Shown here one piece after another: positions 1-7,052 of a stretch of 11,511 nucleotides of DNA. The DNA comes from Gemmatimonadota bacterium (GTDB taxonomy: Bacteria > 4572-55 > J002): NCBI GenBank assembly GCA_003697105.1, contig RFFQ01000165.1:1-11511 (forward strand), given 5' to 3'. Each line of letters starts with the position of its first letter. Within the stretch, counting starts at the first letter, position 1. The notes below the pieces were generated by a model. It had not been told where the DNA came from and did no database searches. It worked only from the letters and a program-made list of their open reading frames with translations. Position numbers and translations under genes: made by a program.

Positions 1-748
1 AATAGGTATCGTTTCATTTTTCGGCAGGTTTACAATACCCTGCCAGAGCGTATCCGCCGCCCAGCCAGTGCTATCCTGCGGGACTACGGTCACCTCCTGC
101 CCGTCATGGTGCAACAGCCGAACGTGCGCCGGGAGAAGAAGGGCAAGCGCATCCCGCGCTGTCCCAAAGCCACGTGCGGGCTGCTCATGACCGCCAACGG
201 GTACGATGAACAGCGCGAGCGGCTGACCTACACCTCCAAATCACGAGATCAAAGTTTAGAGTTGAAAGTTCAAAGATATAAGCCGAATCCGGCTCCAAAT
301 CACACTCCAACTCACGAGATCAAAGTTTAGAGTTGAAAGTTCAAAGATATAAGCCGAATCCGGCTCCAAATCACACTCCAACTCACGAGGTAAGGTGGCT
401 CATTTTTATCTGAAAGATGATCTGATGGTCTTCAGCCCGATCCCGCGCGGGTCCGCCACGGAAAAGGACGCGCAAGGGCTTCGTTCCGGCTCGGAGCGAA
501 TCAATTCCATGATGAAAGGCGTCAACGGCGACCGTTGTACGCTGCATTCGGGCTCGGCGGTGATCTGCTGGGGCATCTTCTGTATGGCCGCTATTCTCGT
601 TAGAAAAGTGTGGTATTTCATGGTGAAAGTCCGGAACCGGCTGCGGTGGGCGCAACACTTCCACCTCCCGTGGCATCGCCTTAAATTTAATAGAGAAGTA
701 CCGCGGTGGCTTCAGCGCTTCTTCAAAGACAAGGTGACGGATACCTGA
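1..748 (+). pseudogene. Decayed DDE-type transposase, 3' part, split by a 142-bp repeat insertion
   Basis: The frame is open from the window edge to base 240, and the gene's 5' end lies outside. A second open frame runs from 383 to the TGA at 748. Deleting 241-382 (142 bp) joins the two into about 201 residues. The first part holds a Cys-containing stretch (CPKATCGLLMTANGYDEQRE) of the kind seen between catalytic residues of some IS transposases. The second holds YLKDDLMVFSPIPRGS followed by RSGSERINSMMK, which resembles the C-terminal motif of DDE transposases in which the Glu of SER.N is the third catalytic acid. The C-terminus is rich in Arg, Trp and Phe. The split frame argues against an active gene. 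I infer a transposase from the motif pattern only; the IS family is not identified, and no terminal inverted repeat was recognised. Confidence 0.6.
241..389. repeat. Tandem repeat, two 71-bp copies plus 7 bp
   Basis: Bases 241-311 and 312-382 are identical by eye, and a third partial copy (TCACGAG, 383-389) follows. Each unit starts TCACGAGATC. It contains degenerate heptads (AGTTTAG, AGTTGAA, AGTTCAA), then a short hairpin AGCCG-AATC-CGGCT, then a CCAAATCACACTCCAAC tail. The 7-bp TCACGAG at each edge could be a target-site duplication or simply the tandem register. The block interrupts the transposase frame, and the total insert of 142 bp shifts that frame by one base. Confidence 0.9.
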
Positions 749-772
749 GGTAGCTAAGGATAAATACGCTCT

Positions 773-801
773 TTGACAGTTAATAACATATTATTTATGA
801 G
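773..801 (+). promoter_or_regulatory. Possible sigma-70 promoter (TTGACA-17-TATGAG)
   Basis: A perfect -35 box TTGACA (773-778) stands 17 bp from TATGAG (796-801), which matches four of six -10 bases. The predicted start near 808 lies directly at the terminator hairpin, so the product would be a roughly 45-nt RNA. It may be a chance match or a leftover from the neighbouring transposase region. Confidence 0.25.
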
Positions 802-809
802 GGGATTAT

Positions 810-851
810 AAAAAAACAGACCTTCCTGAATAGGGGGAGGTCTGTTTTTTT
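810..851. terminator. Strong bidirectional rho-independent terminator
   Basis: A perfect 14-bp inverted repeat (810-823 with 838-851) encloses a 14-nt loop. The stem core is ACAGACCT/AGGTCTGT, and its outer end is an A7/T7 tract, so a U run follows the hairpin on either strand. On the minus strand it would end transcripts coming from the 1084-1112 promoter, and perhaps read-through from the chemoreceptor gene ending at 1205. On the plus strand it would end anything from the transposase region. Confidence 0.85.
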
Positions 852-940
852 AACCGGATGGGTTCAAATTAGGGCTAAAATAATTAGAAAAGCCGTGCTT
901 CATGGGCTGGAAGGCATAAAAAAAGAGCCATTGATACAAA

Positions 941-1025
941 TAGGGGTCTCGGGAATACGGGAAAACCGGCAGTGATGAGCAATGTCCGTAAACATTGGCG
1001 AGTCAAACGGCGAAACAGACCCCTA
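941..1025 (-). ncRNA. Candidate structured RNA segment, unrecognised class
   Basis: A perfect 9-bp pairing, TAGGGGTCT (941-949) with AGACCCCTA (1017-1025), closes an 85-nt segment. Inside is a second perfect hairpin (980-985 with 992-997, 6-nt loop) and a small CGG-GAAAA-CCG-type hairpin (958-960 with 966-968). On the plus strand the loop CCGT (986-989) could pair with ACGG (1007-1010) as a pseudoknot. The minus strand is preferred because a promoter, a ribosome-binding site and a terminator are all placed for that direction. I compared it from memory with cyclic-di-GMP, cobalamin, fluoride and hammerhead consensus patterns and found no match. Confidence 0.4.
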
Positions 1026-1052
1026 CAGGTTTTTGACGCAACGACGATACAT
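1023..1052 (-). CDS. Possible 9-codon small ORF or leader peptide (MYRRCVKNL)
   Basis: ATG at 1052 is preceded by a perfect AGGAGG (1063-1058) with 5-nt spacing, one of the best ribosome-binding sites in the window. The frame encodes MYRRCVKNL and ends in UAG at 1025-1023. That stop codon is itself one side of the base of the 9-bp stem closing the structured segment. After the UAG the same frame stays open for 40 more codons, to a TGA at 902-900. It could be a true tiny gene, a leader whose translation affects the following RNA fold, or the 5' end of a small gene broken by a nonsense change. No family is recognised. Confidence 0.3.
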   Translation of the reverse strand: MYRRCVKNL

Positions 1053-1083
1053 GGAATCCTCCTATGGGATAAGAAAAAGCCTA

Positions 1084-1112
1084 AATATATCAATAACTTG
1101 CGTAATATTCAA
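1084..1112 (-). promoter_or_regulatory. Sigma-70 promoter with extended -10 for a small minus-strand unit
   Basis: On the minus strand TTGAAT (1112-1107) is separated by exactly 17 bp from TATATT (1089-1084), and a TGA triplet sits just upstream of the -10 box as an extended -10 element. Transcription would begin near 1077, about 15 nt before AGGAGG, and run through the small ORF and structured segment to the terminator at 851-810, giving an RNA of about 270 nt. Confidence 0.5.
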
Positions 1113-1204
1113 GTAAAATAATATGCATAATGGGTTCAAACTAAACGAGTTACCCCTACTTGGGTATAAACTTTAGTCTTGAGATAACGTCTTTTGCACG
1201 CTTG

Positions 1205-3010
1205 TTAATCGGTTGTCCCCGATTTAATTTTAAATTGCCGCACATGCATTCGCAGTTGTTCTGCCATATCTGCTAATATTTGGCTAGACGCGCTCATTTC
1301 TTGCATGGATGCCGTTTGTTCTTCAACGACGGAGGAGACGTTCTCGGAATTGGAGGCGTTCTCTTCCGCGATAGTAGCAATTGCTTCAATGGCGGTGACC
1401 AGCTCTTGAATTTCGTTCTGTTGATTTTCCGCCGATTGTAAAATTTTACGCACCATCACACTACTCCGTTGGACTTCATCCGCAATATGTTTCAGCACAT
1501 TTCCGGCTGATTTGATCACTTCTTCGCCGTAACTGACTTCTTTTGAGACGTTTTGAATCCCATTGACGGTCTGTTCGGTGGCTTGTTGGATTTCTTTCAC
1601 CAGTTTGCTGATTTCTTCTGTTTTTTGTTTGGTGTCATCTGCCAAAGAGCGGATATTAGAGGCAAGTACCTTAAATCCGCGTCCATGTTCTCCGGCGCGG
1701 GCGGCTTCGATGGCGGCGTTGAGTGAAAGCAGGTTGGTTTGCTGCGAAATACTGGCAATGGTACTGACAATCTTCCCAATTTGTTCGGATTTTTCACCTA
1801 AATTACTAACTAATTGTACGGTGTTATAGGTGACTTGGGAGATAGCGCTCATACGATTCAGCGCTTGTTCTGCAGAGGCGGTGGCTTCTCCGGCGGAGGA
1901 TGAGACTTCTCCCACGACCTGATCGGCCTCGCGAGCACTTCCGGCCATTTCCATGGCGGAATGGGAGACCTTCTCGGAATTGGACATCACGGAAATCAGT
2001 TGTTCCGATTGGCGATACGCGCCTTGAGCAATTTGCTCAATGGAACTGGACATTTCCTCTGTACTGGCAGTCACTTCTTCTGAAGAGGCAGACAGTTCCT
2101 CGGCGGTTGATGCCACTTCATTGGCGATCTGCGAAACGCGTTCCAAAATCAATGATATGTTTTCTAACATGGCGTTGAAGTTACTCTGGAGGTCGCCGAT
2201 CTGATTATGCGAGGTCACTTTGGCTCGAATTGTCAGGTCGCCGCTTCGTGCCGCTTTCATAATTCGTGACATTTCCGTGATCGGGTTGATGACCCACCAA
2301 ACGGTCATCAGGGGCACGATAATCCCAAATGCCAACAAGACCAGAGCAAAAATGGAAAGTGCCCACAGCATGGACTCCCGGGTTTGTTCGTTGACTTCAT
2401 TCAAAGAGTACCCTACCCGGACGATCCCAATGGGTTTATCTTCTGTGATGGGTTCGGCTTCCGGTTCGGTGTAGCTTTCATCTGTGTAATAGGTTGTGAT
2501 CTCATCCAGATAGGTATTTTCCGTGTCGAGTGCTGTTGTCGATTCGATTTGGACAAGATAGGCCATATCCAGTAATTTTTCCCCATCGGGGCTTTCTTCG
2601 ATGTTAATATATTGTTTGTCTAGGGTGACGGCGCGCAAGATGTCTGGGTCGATCGTGCGTTGCACAATTGGGCGGTAAAACTCGACATTTTCACTTTCTT
2701 GGATAGGTTCGGCGGGGGTATAGGTGTAAAAAATAATATACCGGATGTTTGTATCCCACGCGGTACCTACGATCAGACTTTGCAGATCGGCAGTGTTATG
2801 GCTGTAAACGGCGTACCAACTATTATGAGCTAAATTGCGAGTGATGGATTTTGCCCGGATTTCCAACTGCTTCTGGATAATATTTTTGCCTTTCACAATG
2901 GTTGCCGCACCGACCAGAACACTGGTTAAAAAAACCCCGACCAGCATCGTCAGAAAAAAGACGATGACCAGATTCTGAGTAAACCGATTGCGTTTCTTTT
3001 TTTTCGCCAT
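1205..3010 (-). CDS. Methyl-accepting chemotaxis protein with periplasmic sensor, HAMP and signalling domains
   Basis: This is a complete inner-membrane chemoreceptor of 601 residues, which would pass ligand signals to CheA/CheW. In order (numbered from the ATG): a basic N-terminus, membrane helix about 14-38, a periplasmic domain of about 175 residues with an acidic stretch near 165-195, membrane helix about 215-240, HAMP about 240-290, then a long coiled-coil hairpin. The tip holds [16 protein letters not shown] near 431-446. Just after it the usual VVA(D/E)E(I/V)R is replaced by VLASNIR. No C-terminal NWETF-type CheR tether is present. ATG at 3010 is preferred over the TTG four codons upstream because TGAGG lies 6 nt before it; it sits 8 bp after the binding-protein gene, so the two are surely co-transcribed. 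The ligand is unknown; the paired binding protein is the obvious candidate for presenting it. Confidence 0.93.
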   Translation of the reverse strand: MAKKKKRNRFTQNLVIVFFLTMLVGVFLTSVLVGAATIVKGKNIIQKQLEIRAKSITRNLAHNSWYAVYSHNTADLQSLIVGTAWDTNIRYIIFYTYTPAEPIQESENVEFYRPIVQRTIDPDILRAVTLDKQYINIEESPDGEKLLDMAYLVQIESTTALDTENTYLDEITTYYTDESYTEPEAEPITEDKPIGIVRVGYSLNEVNEQTRESMLWALSIFALVLLAFGIIVPLMTVWWVINPITEMSRIMKAARSGDLTIRAKVTSHNQIGDLQSNFNAMLENISLILERVSQIANEVASTAEELSASSEEVTASTEEMSSSIEQIAQGAYRQSEQLISVMSNSEKVSHSAMEMAGSAREADQVVGEVSSSAGEATASAEQALNRMSAISQVTYNTVQLVSNLGEKSEQIGKIVSTIASISQQTNLLSLNAAIEAARAGEHGRGFKVLASNIRSLADDTKQKTEEISKLVKEIQQATEQTVNGIQNVSKEVSYGEEVIKSAGNVLKHIADEVQRSSVMVRKILQSAENQQNEIQELVTAIEAIATIAEENASNSENVSSVVEEQTASMQEMSASSQILADMAEQLRMHVRQFKIKSGTTD

Positions 3011-3018
3011 TAGTTGCC

Positions 3019-3981
3019 TCAATGTATCTCTGAATTGGTTTGGATCGTTGGGGGAAGCTCAATATTCAAATATTTGGCGGTATTTTCATTGATATGCCGG
3101 AATCCGCGGGCACTGACATAGGGAATCTCAGCCGGCGGAGTTCCTTTCAAAACCTGATCGACCAATTCCGCGGCTTGTTTGCCCATGTCTTTATGATCCA
3201 CGGTGAGGGCGGCAAAGGCACCTTCCTTGACCTGAAAGTCGGCATAACCAAACAAGGGTATCTGGTTTTGCAAGGAAAATTTCATGATAAATTTCCAAGA
3301 TTCTTTACCGACGGGTTTTGTCCGATTTGCCACATTCAAATCAGGGATGACCCAGATGGCATCGACATTCCCTTCCAAATCCCGGAAAGCTTGCGGAACT
3401 TCCGCTTCATCCCGAATCTGTTTAGCGACCAGTGTTATACCTAAATCGGTAGCGATGGTTTTGGCGTTTTCAATCAGGGGGATATTGCGTTCACTATAAA
3501 CGACACCCACGTTTTGAACCGAGGGCAGAACGCGTTTAATATCTTGTAATTTTTCCGCTACCGGGATTTCCATATCCACCCCCGTCACATTTTGGCGATC
3601 CTCCGCAAAAATACGTTCCGGGTGGAGGAGAACCACAAACACAATCGGTATCTCTGGCGGGAGGTGTTTCTTAGCCAACATTGCCGCATGTCCGCCGATG
3701 GCGACCACTACCGATGCCGGAATGTCCTGAATCTCCTTCACATATTGGATGCCTTTCTCTTTATCACGATTCATGTCAAAATAGCTGATGCGCATATTTT
3801 CGCCATCTGTGTAACCCATTTGACGGATGGCATTGACAAATCCGCGTTCGGTTTCATCATAATCCCGTCGGGATTGAAATTTGAGGATCGCAATTTCATG
3901 CTCATAGGCAGGTAAGGTCTCGGCAAAAATCGAAAATAGAAGAACCAAAGGTACGATTCGTGAAAATAACCGGTTATGCAT
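3019..3981 (-). CDS. Periplasmic ABC-type substrate-binding protein (ABC_sub_bind, PF04392-like)
   Basis: The protein has 320 residues. A basic start and hydrophobic stretch (about 8-22) ending in TLPAY suggest a cleaved signal peptide; there is no lipobox Cys, so it should be soluble in the periplasm. The mature part looks like the two-lobed type-1 binding-protein fold of the family often annotated as ABC transporter substrate-binding: [19 protein letters not shown] near 47-66, [10 protein letters not shown] near 91-100, TGVDMEIP near 133-140, [19 protein letters not shown] near 241-259 and a helix [20 protein letters not shown] near 269-288. No permease or ATPase gene is adjacent; instead a chemoreceptor gene follows 8 bp after its stop codon. 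I infer a ligand-presenting sensor role rather than uptake, although a transporter could be encoded elsewhere. The ribosome-binding site before ATG 3981 is weak. Confidence 0.88.
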   Translation of the reverse strand: MHNRLFSRIVPLVLLFSIFAETLPAYEHEIAILKFQSRRDYDETERGFVNAIRQMGYTDGENMRISYFDMNRDKEKGIQYVKEIQDIPASVVVAIGGHAAMLAKKHLPPEIPIVFVVLLHPERIFAEDRQNVTGVDMEIPVAEKLQDIKRVLPSVQNVGVVYSERNIPLIENAKTIATDLGITLVAKQIRDEAEVPQAFRDLEGNVDAIWVIPDLNVANRTKPVGKESWKFIMKFSLQNQIPLFGYADFQVKEGAFAALTVDHKDMGKQAAELVDQVLKGTPPAEIPYVSARGFRHINENTAKYLNIELPPTIQTNSEIH

Positions 3982-4055
3982 GATTTAATAACCTATAGGC
4001 AGTTTGAAAATCGGGTGGAGATTGGATAAACCGCAGATTGTCCGTGTTTACGCCA

Positions 4056-4084
4056 AGAATACCATATTTTTAGAGGTTGTGCAA
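4056..4084 (-). promoter_or_regulatory. Possible promoter of the binding protein-chemoreceptor operon
   Basis: On the minus strand TTGCAC (4084-4079) lies 17 bp from TATTCT (4061-4056), with a TG one base upstream of the -10 box. The -35 match is poor (three of six), but the extended -10 helps. The predicted start near 4049 leaves a leader of about 68 nt before ATG 3981. Confidence 0.35.
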
Positions 4085-4240
4085 GGAATTTATTCGCTTT
4101 GGAACAGGAGAGATCGGGGGCAGTGGTTTTCACCAAATTTGCCCGTATGGATGGTGAATTGGCTGAAGACGTTGGTATTAGGGTAGCTCTTTGGTTTGGG
4201 TTAAAAGAGGTGTCACGGTGTGGCAGGAAACCGCTGGGAG

Positions 4241-4280
4241 TCCATGTGCGACGCAAGTGTAAACCGGCACCGCACATGGA
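4241..4280. other. Perfect 10-bp stem-loop after the TonB-dependent receptor gene
   Basis: TCCATGTGCG (4241-4250) pairs with CGCACATGGA (4271-4280) around a 20-nt loop. It begins 24 bp after the receptor stop codon, so it may shield the 3' end of that mRNA or help end transcription. No U tract follows on either strand, so it is not a classical rho-independent terminator. Confidence 0.6.
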
Positions 4281-4304
4281 ACTATTTAAGAAAAATTGGC
4301 GGGT

Positions 4305-6416
4305 CTAAAACCGGTATCCGATCGTGGCTAAAAGCCACCGACCCGGTTGGGGATACGGGTGAACCACACTCCCTCCCTGCTCGTACTCCTCATCGAGCAG
4401 GTTATAGATACGGAAGTCAACGGATACCCCGCTATCATGGATATTGTTATAACGGACGCCCGCATTGAAGAGCACAACCGCATCCACTTCGTTTTCTGGA
4501 AAATTATAGCTCACTTCGGGTGAGGCTACAATATTGATCGGGGAGAGTTGTTTCCCCACATAACGTGCCGTCAGATTCACCCATAAATCGCGTTCTTGAC
4601 GGTAAAATGGTTTCACGTCCACAATAAGATTGCCAAACAGATTGGGGACGTTGTGGATTTGTTCGTCGGTTACAGCATAATTGACGGCATCCACTGCCCG
4701 TTGGTAGGTAAAATTTGCCCGAATTTTATAGGCGGGGTGGAGATAATCGATTTCGCCTTCAATGCCCCAACTTTCCAAACTACCGGCGTTTTGATATTTA
4801 ATTTCTGCCTCTGGATCGTTGTTTCGCCAGATAAAATCGGTCAATTCGCTGTAATATAGATTTAAGCGGTTGACCAGCCGTCCGTTCCACCACCGGAAGG
4901 TGGGGGTCAGTTGGTAGGCGGTCAAATATTCCGGTTTCAGGGATTCTGCGCCTTGATAGCTTGCAAGGGAATTATATCGGTACCAGTACGGACCATCCAC
5001 AAAGGATTCGGCGTAGGATGCCCGAATTTCCATCTGGTCAGATGGCAGAAAAATCAGTGCCAAACGCGGTGAAAAATCCGTGAGATTGTCTCCTTTGTGC
5101 CGGTCTTTATTATCAAACCGGAAGCCGGTGTTGAGAATCCATCGGTCGTTAAACCGGTGTTTGATCTGACCAAAACCGGAATACACGACCTCCTCACCCA
5201 GTTCTAAAAGGGGGTTCTGGCTATTTCCGATGAAACCCGACCATTCCCCCGGATTTTCAGCATCGTTTCCGATAGGGAAACTGCTATCATAGACGCGCAT
5301 TTTATCAATTTGCGCACCGAGCAGGACATTACCGGAGCCGAGGCGCCACTGGTAATGTCGATTCAACTGAAGTGTGCCGCCGGTACTGTATTCATCCCAG
5401 CGAGGTCCCGCGTACATTTTGACCGCCGGAGCTAAGATCAACACCGTGTTTAGATGATTCAGATTGTAGTAGGTTTGGACATCCACGCTCATCATCTCTG
5501 AAAGCTGTTTATGGTACTCTAGCCCGAAATGAGCGGATTGGGAGCTTAAGCCTGGACCTTCACCATCAAGGGTATTATAATCCGCGTAATGATAGAGTTG
5601 ACCAGTTGCGCCGCCACCGGAAAACGGTTCGATGTAATGGTTGTAGCGTTGGGTGGCTAATAATTTGAAGTCCCCAAAGCGATATTTAACGCCCACATCA
5701 TAAGCGGGGCGGTCTGTGACGCCACCGACAATTGCCTCTCCTCCCTGCGGATTTGCGGTGTAGTCCTTTTCGGCAGGAACATCCACTTTTTCCCCTTTGG
5801 CTTCATAAAACGTACCCCACAGCAGAACCTCATGGGACGCATCAAACGTTTTGCCGCATACAAAACTTCCTCTTTTTTGCCCGTAATTGCCGGCACTAAC
5901 CGACACCTGTGTCCCGTTTAGATCATTACCGGATTTGGTGATGATATTAATCACCGCGGTGAGTGCCACGTTGCCGTATAGTGGGGAGCCGGGTCCGCGC
6001 AGAATTTCAATCTGTTTGATTTTATCCAAACTGATGGAAAAATCCGGGTTGGCTTCGGAATAGGCACGGGAATTCAATCGAAAACCATCCAAAAAGATGA
6101 GGACTTTTTGCTGGGAGGAGGCGTAAATACCGCGCATAGCAATATTAATCTCATTATGATCCTGACTGAAGCTGAAGCCCGGGACATAAGTGATCAGCAA
6201 ATCTTTTAAGGTTAATGCTCCGCTATTCTGGATCATCTCACTGGTGATAACGGTTACCGGCACCGGGACTTCTTGCACCGGTTCGCTCTGTTTAGATGCC
6301 GTCACCACAACGACTTCTTCCACAACTTCTAATAATTCATCCCAATCATCCTGGGCGAGACCCCCCACAGGAAACGCCAACCCACTTATTAGACATATTA
6401 ACACAAGACGTAACAT
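4305..6416 (-). CDS. TonB-dependent outer-membrane receptor
   Basis: This is a ligand-gated outer-membrane channel of 703 residues, energised through TonB-ExbB-ExbD. Signal peptide about 1-22 (MLRLVLICLISGLAF then GGLAQ), TonB box EEVVVVTAS about 33-41, plug domain about 45-163 with TLKDLL, MRGIYASSQQKVLIFLDGFRLN split over 94-115, and RGPGSPLYGNVALTAVINII near 140-159. A beta-barrel with many aromatic strands follows and ends YRF, with the terminal Phe recognised by the outer-membrane assembly machinery. ATG 6416 is chosen over an upstream in-frame start at 6542 because GGAGG lies 9 nt before it, a signal peptide begins there, and the longer form would overlap the preceding gene. That gene ends 43 bp upstream, so it is the third gene of the chemoreceptor operon. 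The substrate (siderophore, cobalamin, saccharide or other) cannot be read from the sequence. Confidence 0.93.
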   Translation of the reverse strand: MLRLVLICLISGLAFPVGGLAQDDWDELLEVVEEVVVVTASKQSEPVQEVPVPVTVITSEMIQNSGALTLKDLLITYVPGFSFSQDHNEINIAMRGIYASSQQKVLIFLDGFRLNSRAYSEANPDFSISLDKIKQIEILRGPGSPLYGNVALTAVINIITKSGNDLNGTQVSVSAGNYGQKRGSFVCGKTFDASHEVLLWGTFYEAKGEKVDVPAEKDYTANPQGGEAIVGGVTDRPAYDVGVKYRFGDFKLLATQRYNHYIEPFSGGGATGQLYHYADYNTLDGEGPGLSSQSAHFGLEYHKQLSEMMSVDVQTYYNLNHLNTVLILAPAVKMYAGPRWDEYSTGGTLQLNRHYQWRLGSGNVLLGAQIDKMRVYDSSFPIGNDAENPGEWSGFIGNSQNPLLELGEEVVYSGFGQIKHRFNDRWILNTGFRFDNKDRHKGDNLTDFSPRLALIFLPSDQMEIRASYAESFVDGPYWYRYNSLASYQGAESLKPEYLTAYQLTPTFRWWNGRLVNRLNLYYSELTDFIWRNNDPEAEIKYQNAGSLESWGIEGEIDYLHPAYKIRANFTYQRAVDAVNYAVTDEQIHNVPNLFGNLIVDVKPFYRQERDLWVNLTARYVGKQLSPINIVASPEVSYNFPENEVDAVVLFNAGVRYNNIHDSGVSVDFRIYNLLDEEYEQGGSVVHPYPQPGRWLLATIGYRF

Positions 6417-6459
6417 GCGATATAACCTCCTTTTCCCCTTTGAAGTGGACAAAATACAG

Positions 6460-7029
6460 CTATTCACAGCCGTTTCCGGTGAAATACGGCTTACTACGGA
6501 GCTTTTTGGAGTATGACAATGGTGAAATTTCACAGTTGGCAATCAATTTGACCAATCGCCAACGCTCGATGGTGGGATCATCACTTTTGTTTTCATATAT
6601 CAACGTGGTGAACAAAAAATTTTGGTAGTTTTCGTCCAACATTCCGATGGTAAAAATGCCTTTTTCGGTGTACGTTTTCAATAACTTCAGGGATTTCGGA
6701 GTGGCATCCAAGACCCAGATGATTTGTCCTTCAAATGTTTCGAGGGTTGTTGCCTGCAATGGAATGACTTCAATGTGGTTATGCTGGGTTACGTTCTGCA
6801 CCAATTCCGCATCCCACGTTTTTAAGGATTTAAAGACATCTAAATCCGCGGCGGGAACGTCCGATTCGCTAAATACGCCAATTGTCAGTGTGTCCGTCTG
6901 ACTTTGGATGCCGGCAGACGCGGCGAATACCGGCAGGCTGTTGGCGAAGCGTTCCAATGTGTTTGCCGGTGCGCCAGCGAACCAGACCAGGACGAGTAGT
7001 CCGACGTTGAGGATTCGTAATATTGCCAT
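6460..7029 (-). CDS. Small exported protein, probably YfiR/DUF4154-like
   Basis: The product has 189 residues. The N-terminal hydrophobic stretch (about 5-20) followed by GAPA looks like a signal peptide. The core TLTIGVFSESDVP (about 47-59) and a helix-strand alternation around IEVIPLQA, GQIIWVLDA and GIFTIGML follow the alternating order of the YfiR/DUF4154 family. The C-terminal RLVKLIANCEISPLSYSKKLRSK resembles that family's ending, in which an Asn-Leu strand is followed by a final Ser-x-x-Leu helix. Two Cys near the C-terminus (166, 188) could form a disulfide. ATG 7029 has GGAGG 6 nt upstream. It lies 23 bp after the chemoreceptor gene and 43 bp before the TonB-dependent receptor. In Pseudomonas YfiR is a periplasmic repressor of the HAMP protein YfiN; here a similar adaptor role toward the chemoreceptor is an inference. 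The family call rests on weak similarity and context. Confidence 0.6.
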   Translation of the reverse strand: MAILRILNVGLLVLVWFAGAPANTLERFANSLPVFAASAGIQSQTDTLTIGVFSESDVPAADLDVFKSLKTWDAELVQNVTQHNHIEVIPLQATTLETFEGQIIWVLDATPKSLKLLKTYTEKGIFTIGMLDENYQNFLFTTLIYENKSDDPTIERWRLVKLIANCEISPLSYSKKLRSKPYFTGNGCE

Positions 7030-7052
7030 GATACGCCTCCACAGATGGGGGA

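Larger units (their letters stand above)
858..1140. repeat. 11-bp direct repeats flanking about 261 bp
   Basis: ATGGGTTCAAA occurs at 858-868 and again at 1130-1140 in the same orientation. A second, AT-rich 9-bp direct match (TAAAATAAT) lies just inside, at 876-884 and 1114-1122. Between the copies lie the minus-strand promoter, the small ORF and the structured segment. The repeats could be a target-site duplication around a small non-autonomous element or a short recombination duplication. No terminal inverted repeats are visible inside them. Confidence 0.55.
749..1204. other. 456-bp region without a long gene
   Basis: Between the transposase remnant and the first chemoreceptor gene I see no protein gene of normal size. 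The stretch holds a possible plus-strand promoter, the bidirectional terminator, a structured segment (941-1025), a 9-codon ORF with a strong ribosome-binding site and a minus-strand promoter, each listed separately. From 1141 to 1204 only a weak 5-bp hairpin (TACCC/GGGTA, 1151-1155 with 1162-1166) is visible, with no U tract. Confidence 0.8.
3982..4304. other. 323-bp intergenic region between the two sensory operons
   Basis: It separates the stop of the TonB-dependent receptor gene from the start of the binding-protein gene. I see a possible promoter (4056-4084) and a perfect 10-bp hairpin (4241-4280). Short ORFs on both strands have no good ribosome-binding site and no recognisable product. 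The part from 4090 to 4240 is moderately GC-rich with short inverted repeats (such as CGGT/ACCG around 4216-4233), but I cannot assign it. Confidence 0.7.

Noticed and set aside
241-389. CRISPR array
   Set aside because: The copies are directly adjacent 71-bp tandem units with no spacers, and no cas genes are seen.
941-1025. Cyclic-di-GMP riboswitch or hammerhead ribozyme
   Set aside because: A GUGAUGAG near 972-979 and GAAAC near 1012-1016 recall a hammerhead, but the CUGAUGA core and helix order do not fit; the cyclic-di-GMP class I motifs are absent.
884-1093. 69-codon minus-strand ORF from a TTG start
   Set aside because: It has no ribosome-binding site at its start, overlaps the strong AGGAGG of another frame, has a Leu/Arg/Phe-rich composition with no domain, and runs through the paired segment 941-1025. 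It is better explained as a chance frame.
1151-1166. Hairpin TACCC/GGGTA as terminator of the first chemoreceptor gene
   Set aside because: It has only five base pairs and no U tract; the strong terminator further on at 810-851 is more likely to stop these transcripts.
3011-3022. TTG start at 3022 overlapping the binding-protein stop codon (TTGA)
   Set aside because: The ATG at 3010 has TGAGG at proper spacing and the extra four residues add nothing; the overlap was attractive but is less likely.
4246-4252. GTGCGAC as the 5' end of a group II intron, or a cobalamin riboswitch near 4200-4280
   Set aside because: No domain V or reverse transcriptase is present for an intron, and the core B12-box pattern is incomplete with no plus-strand gene downstream.
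3993-4277. Overlapping 94-codon minus-strand and 60- to 82-codon plus-strand ORFs in the intergenic region
   Set aside because: None has a convincing ribosome-binding site, the frames overlap one another on both strands, and no domain or membrane pattern is seen.
6417-6542. Longer form of the TonB-dependent receptor starting at 6542
   Set aside because: The extra 42 residues would precede the signal peptide and overlap the preceding gene; ATG 6416 has its own GGAGG and signal sequence.
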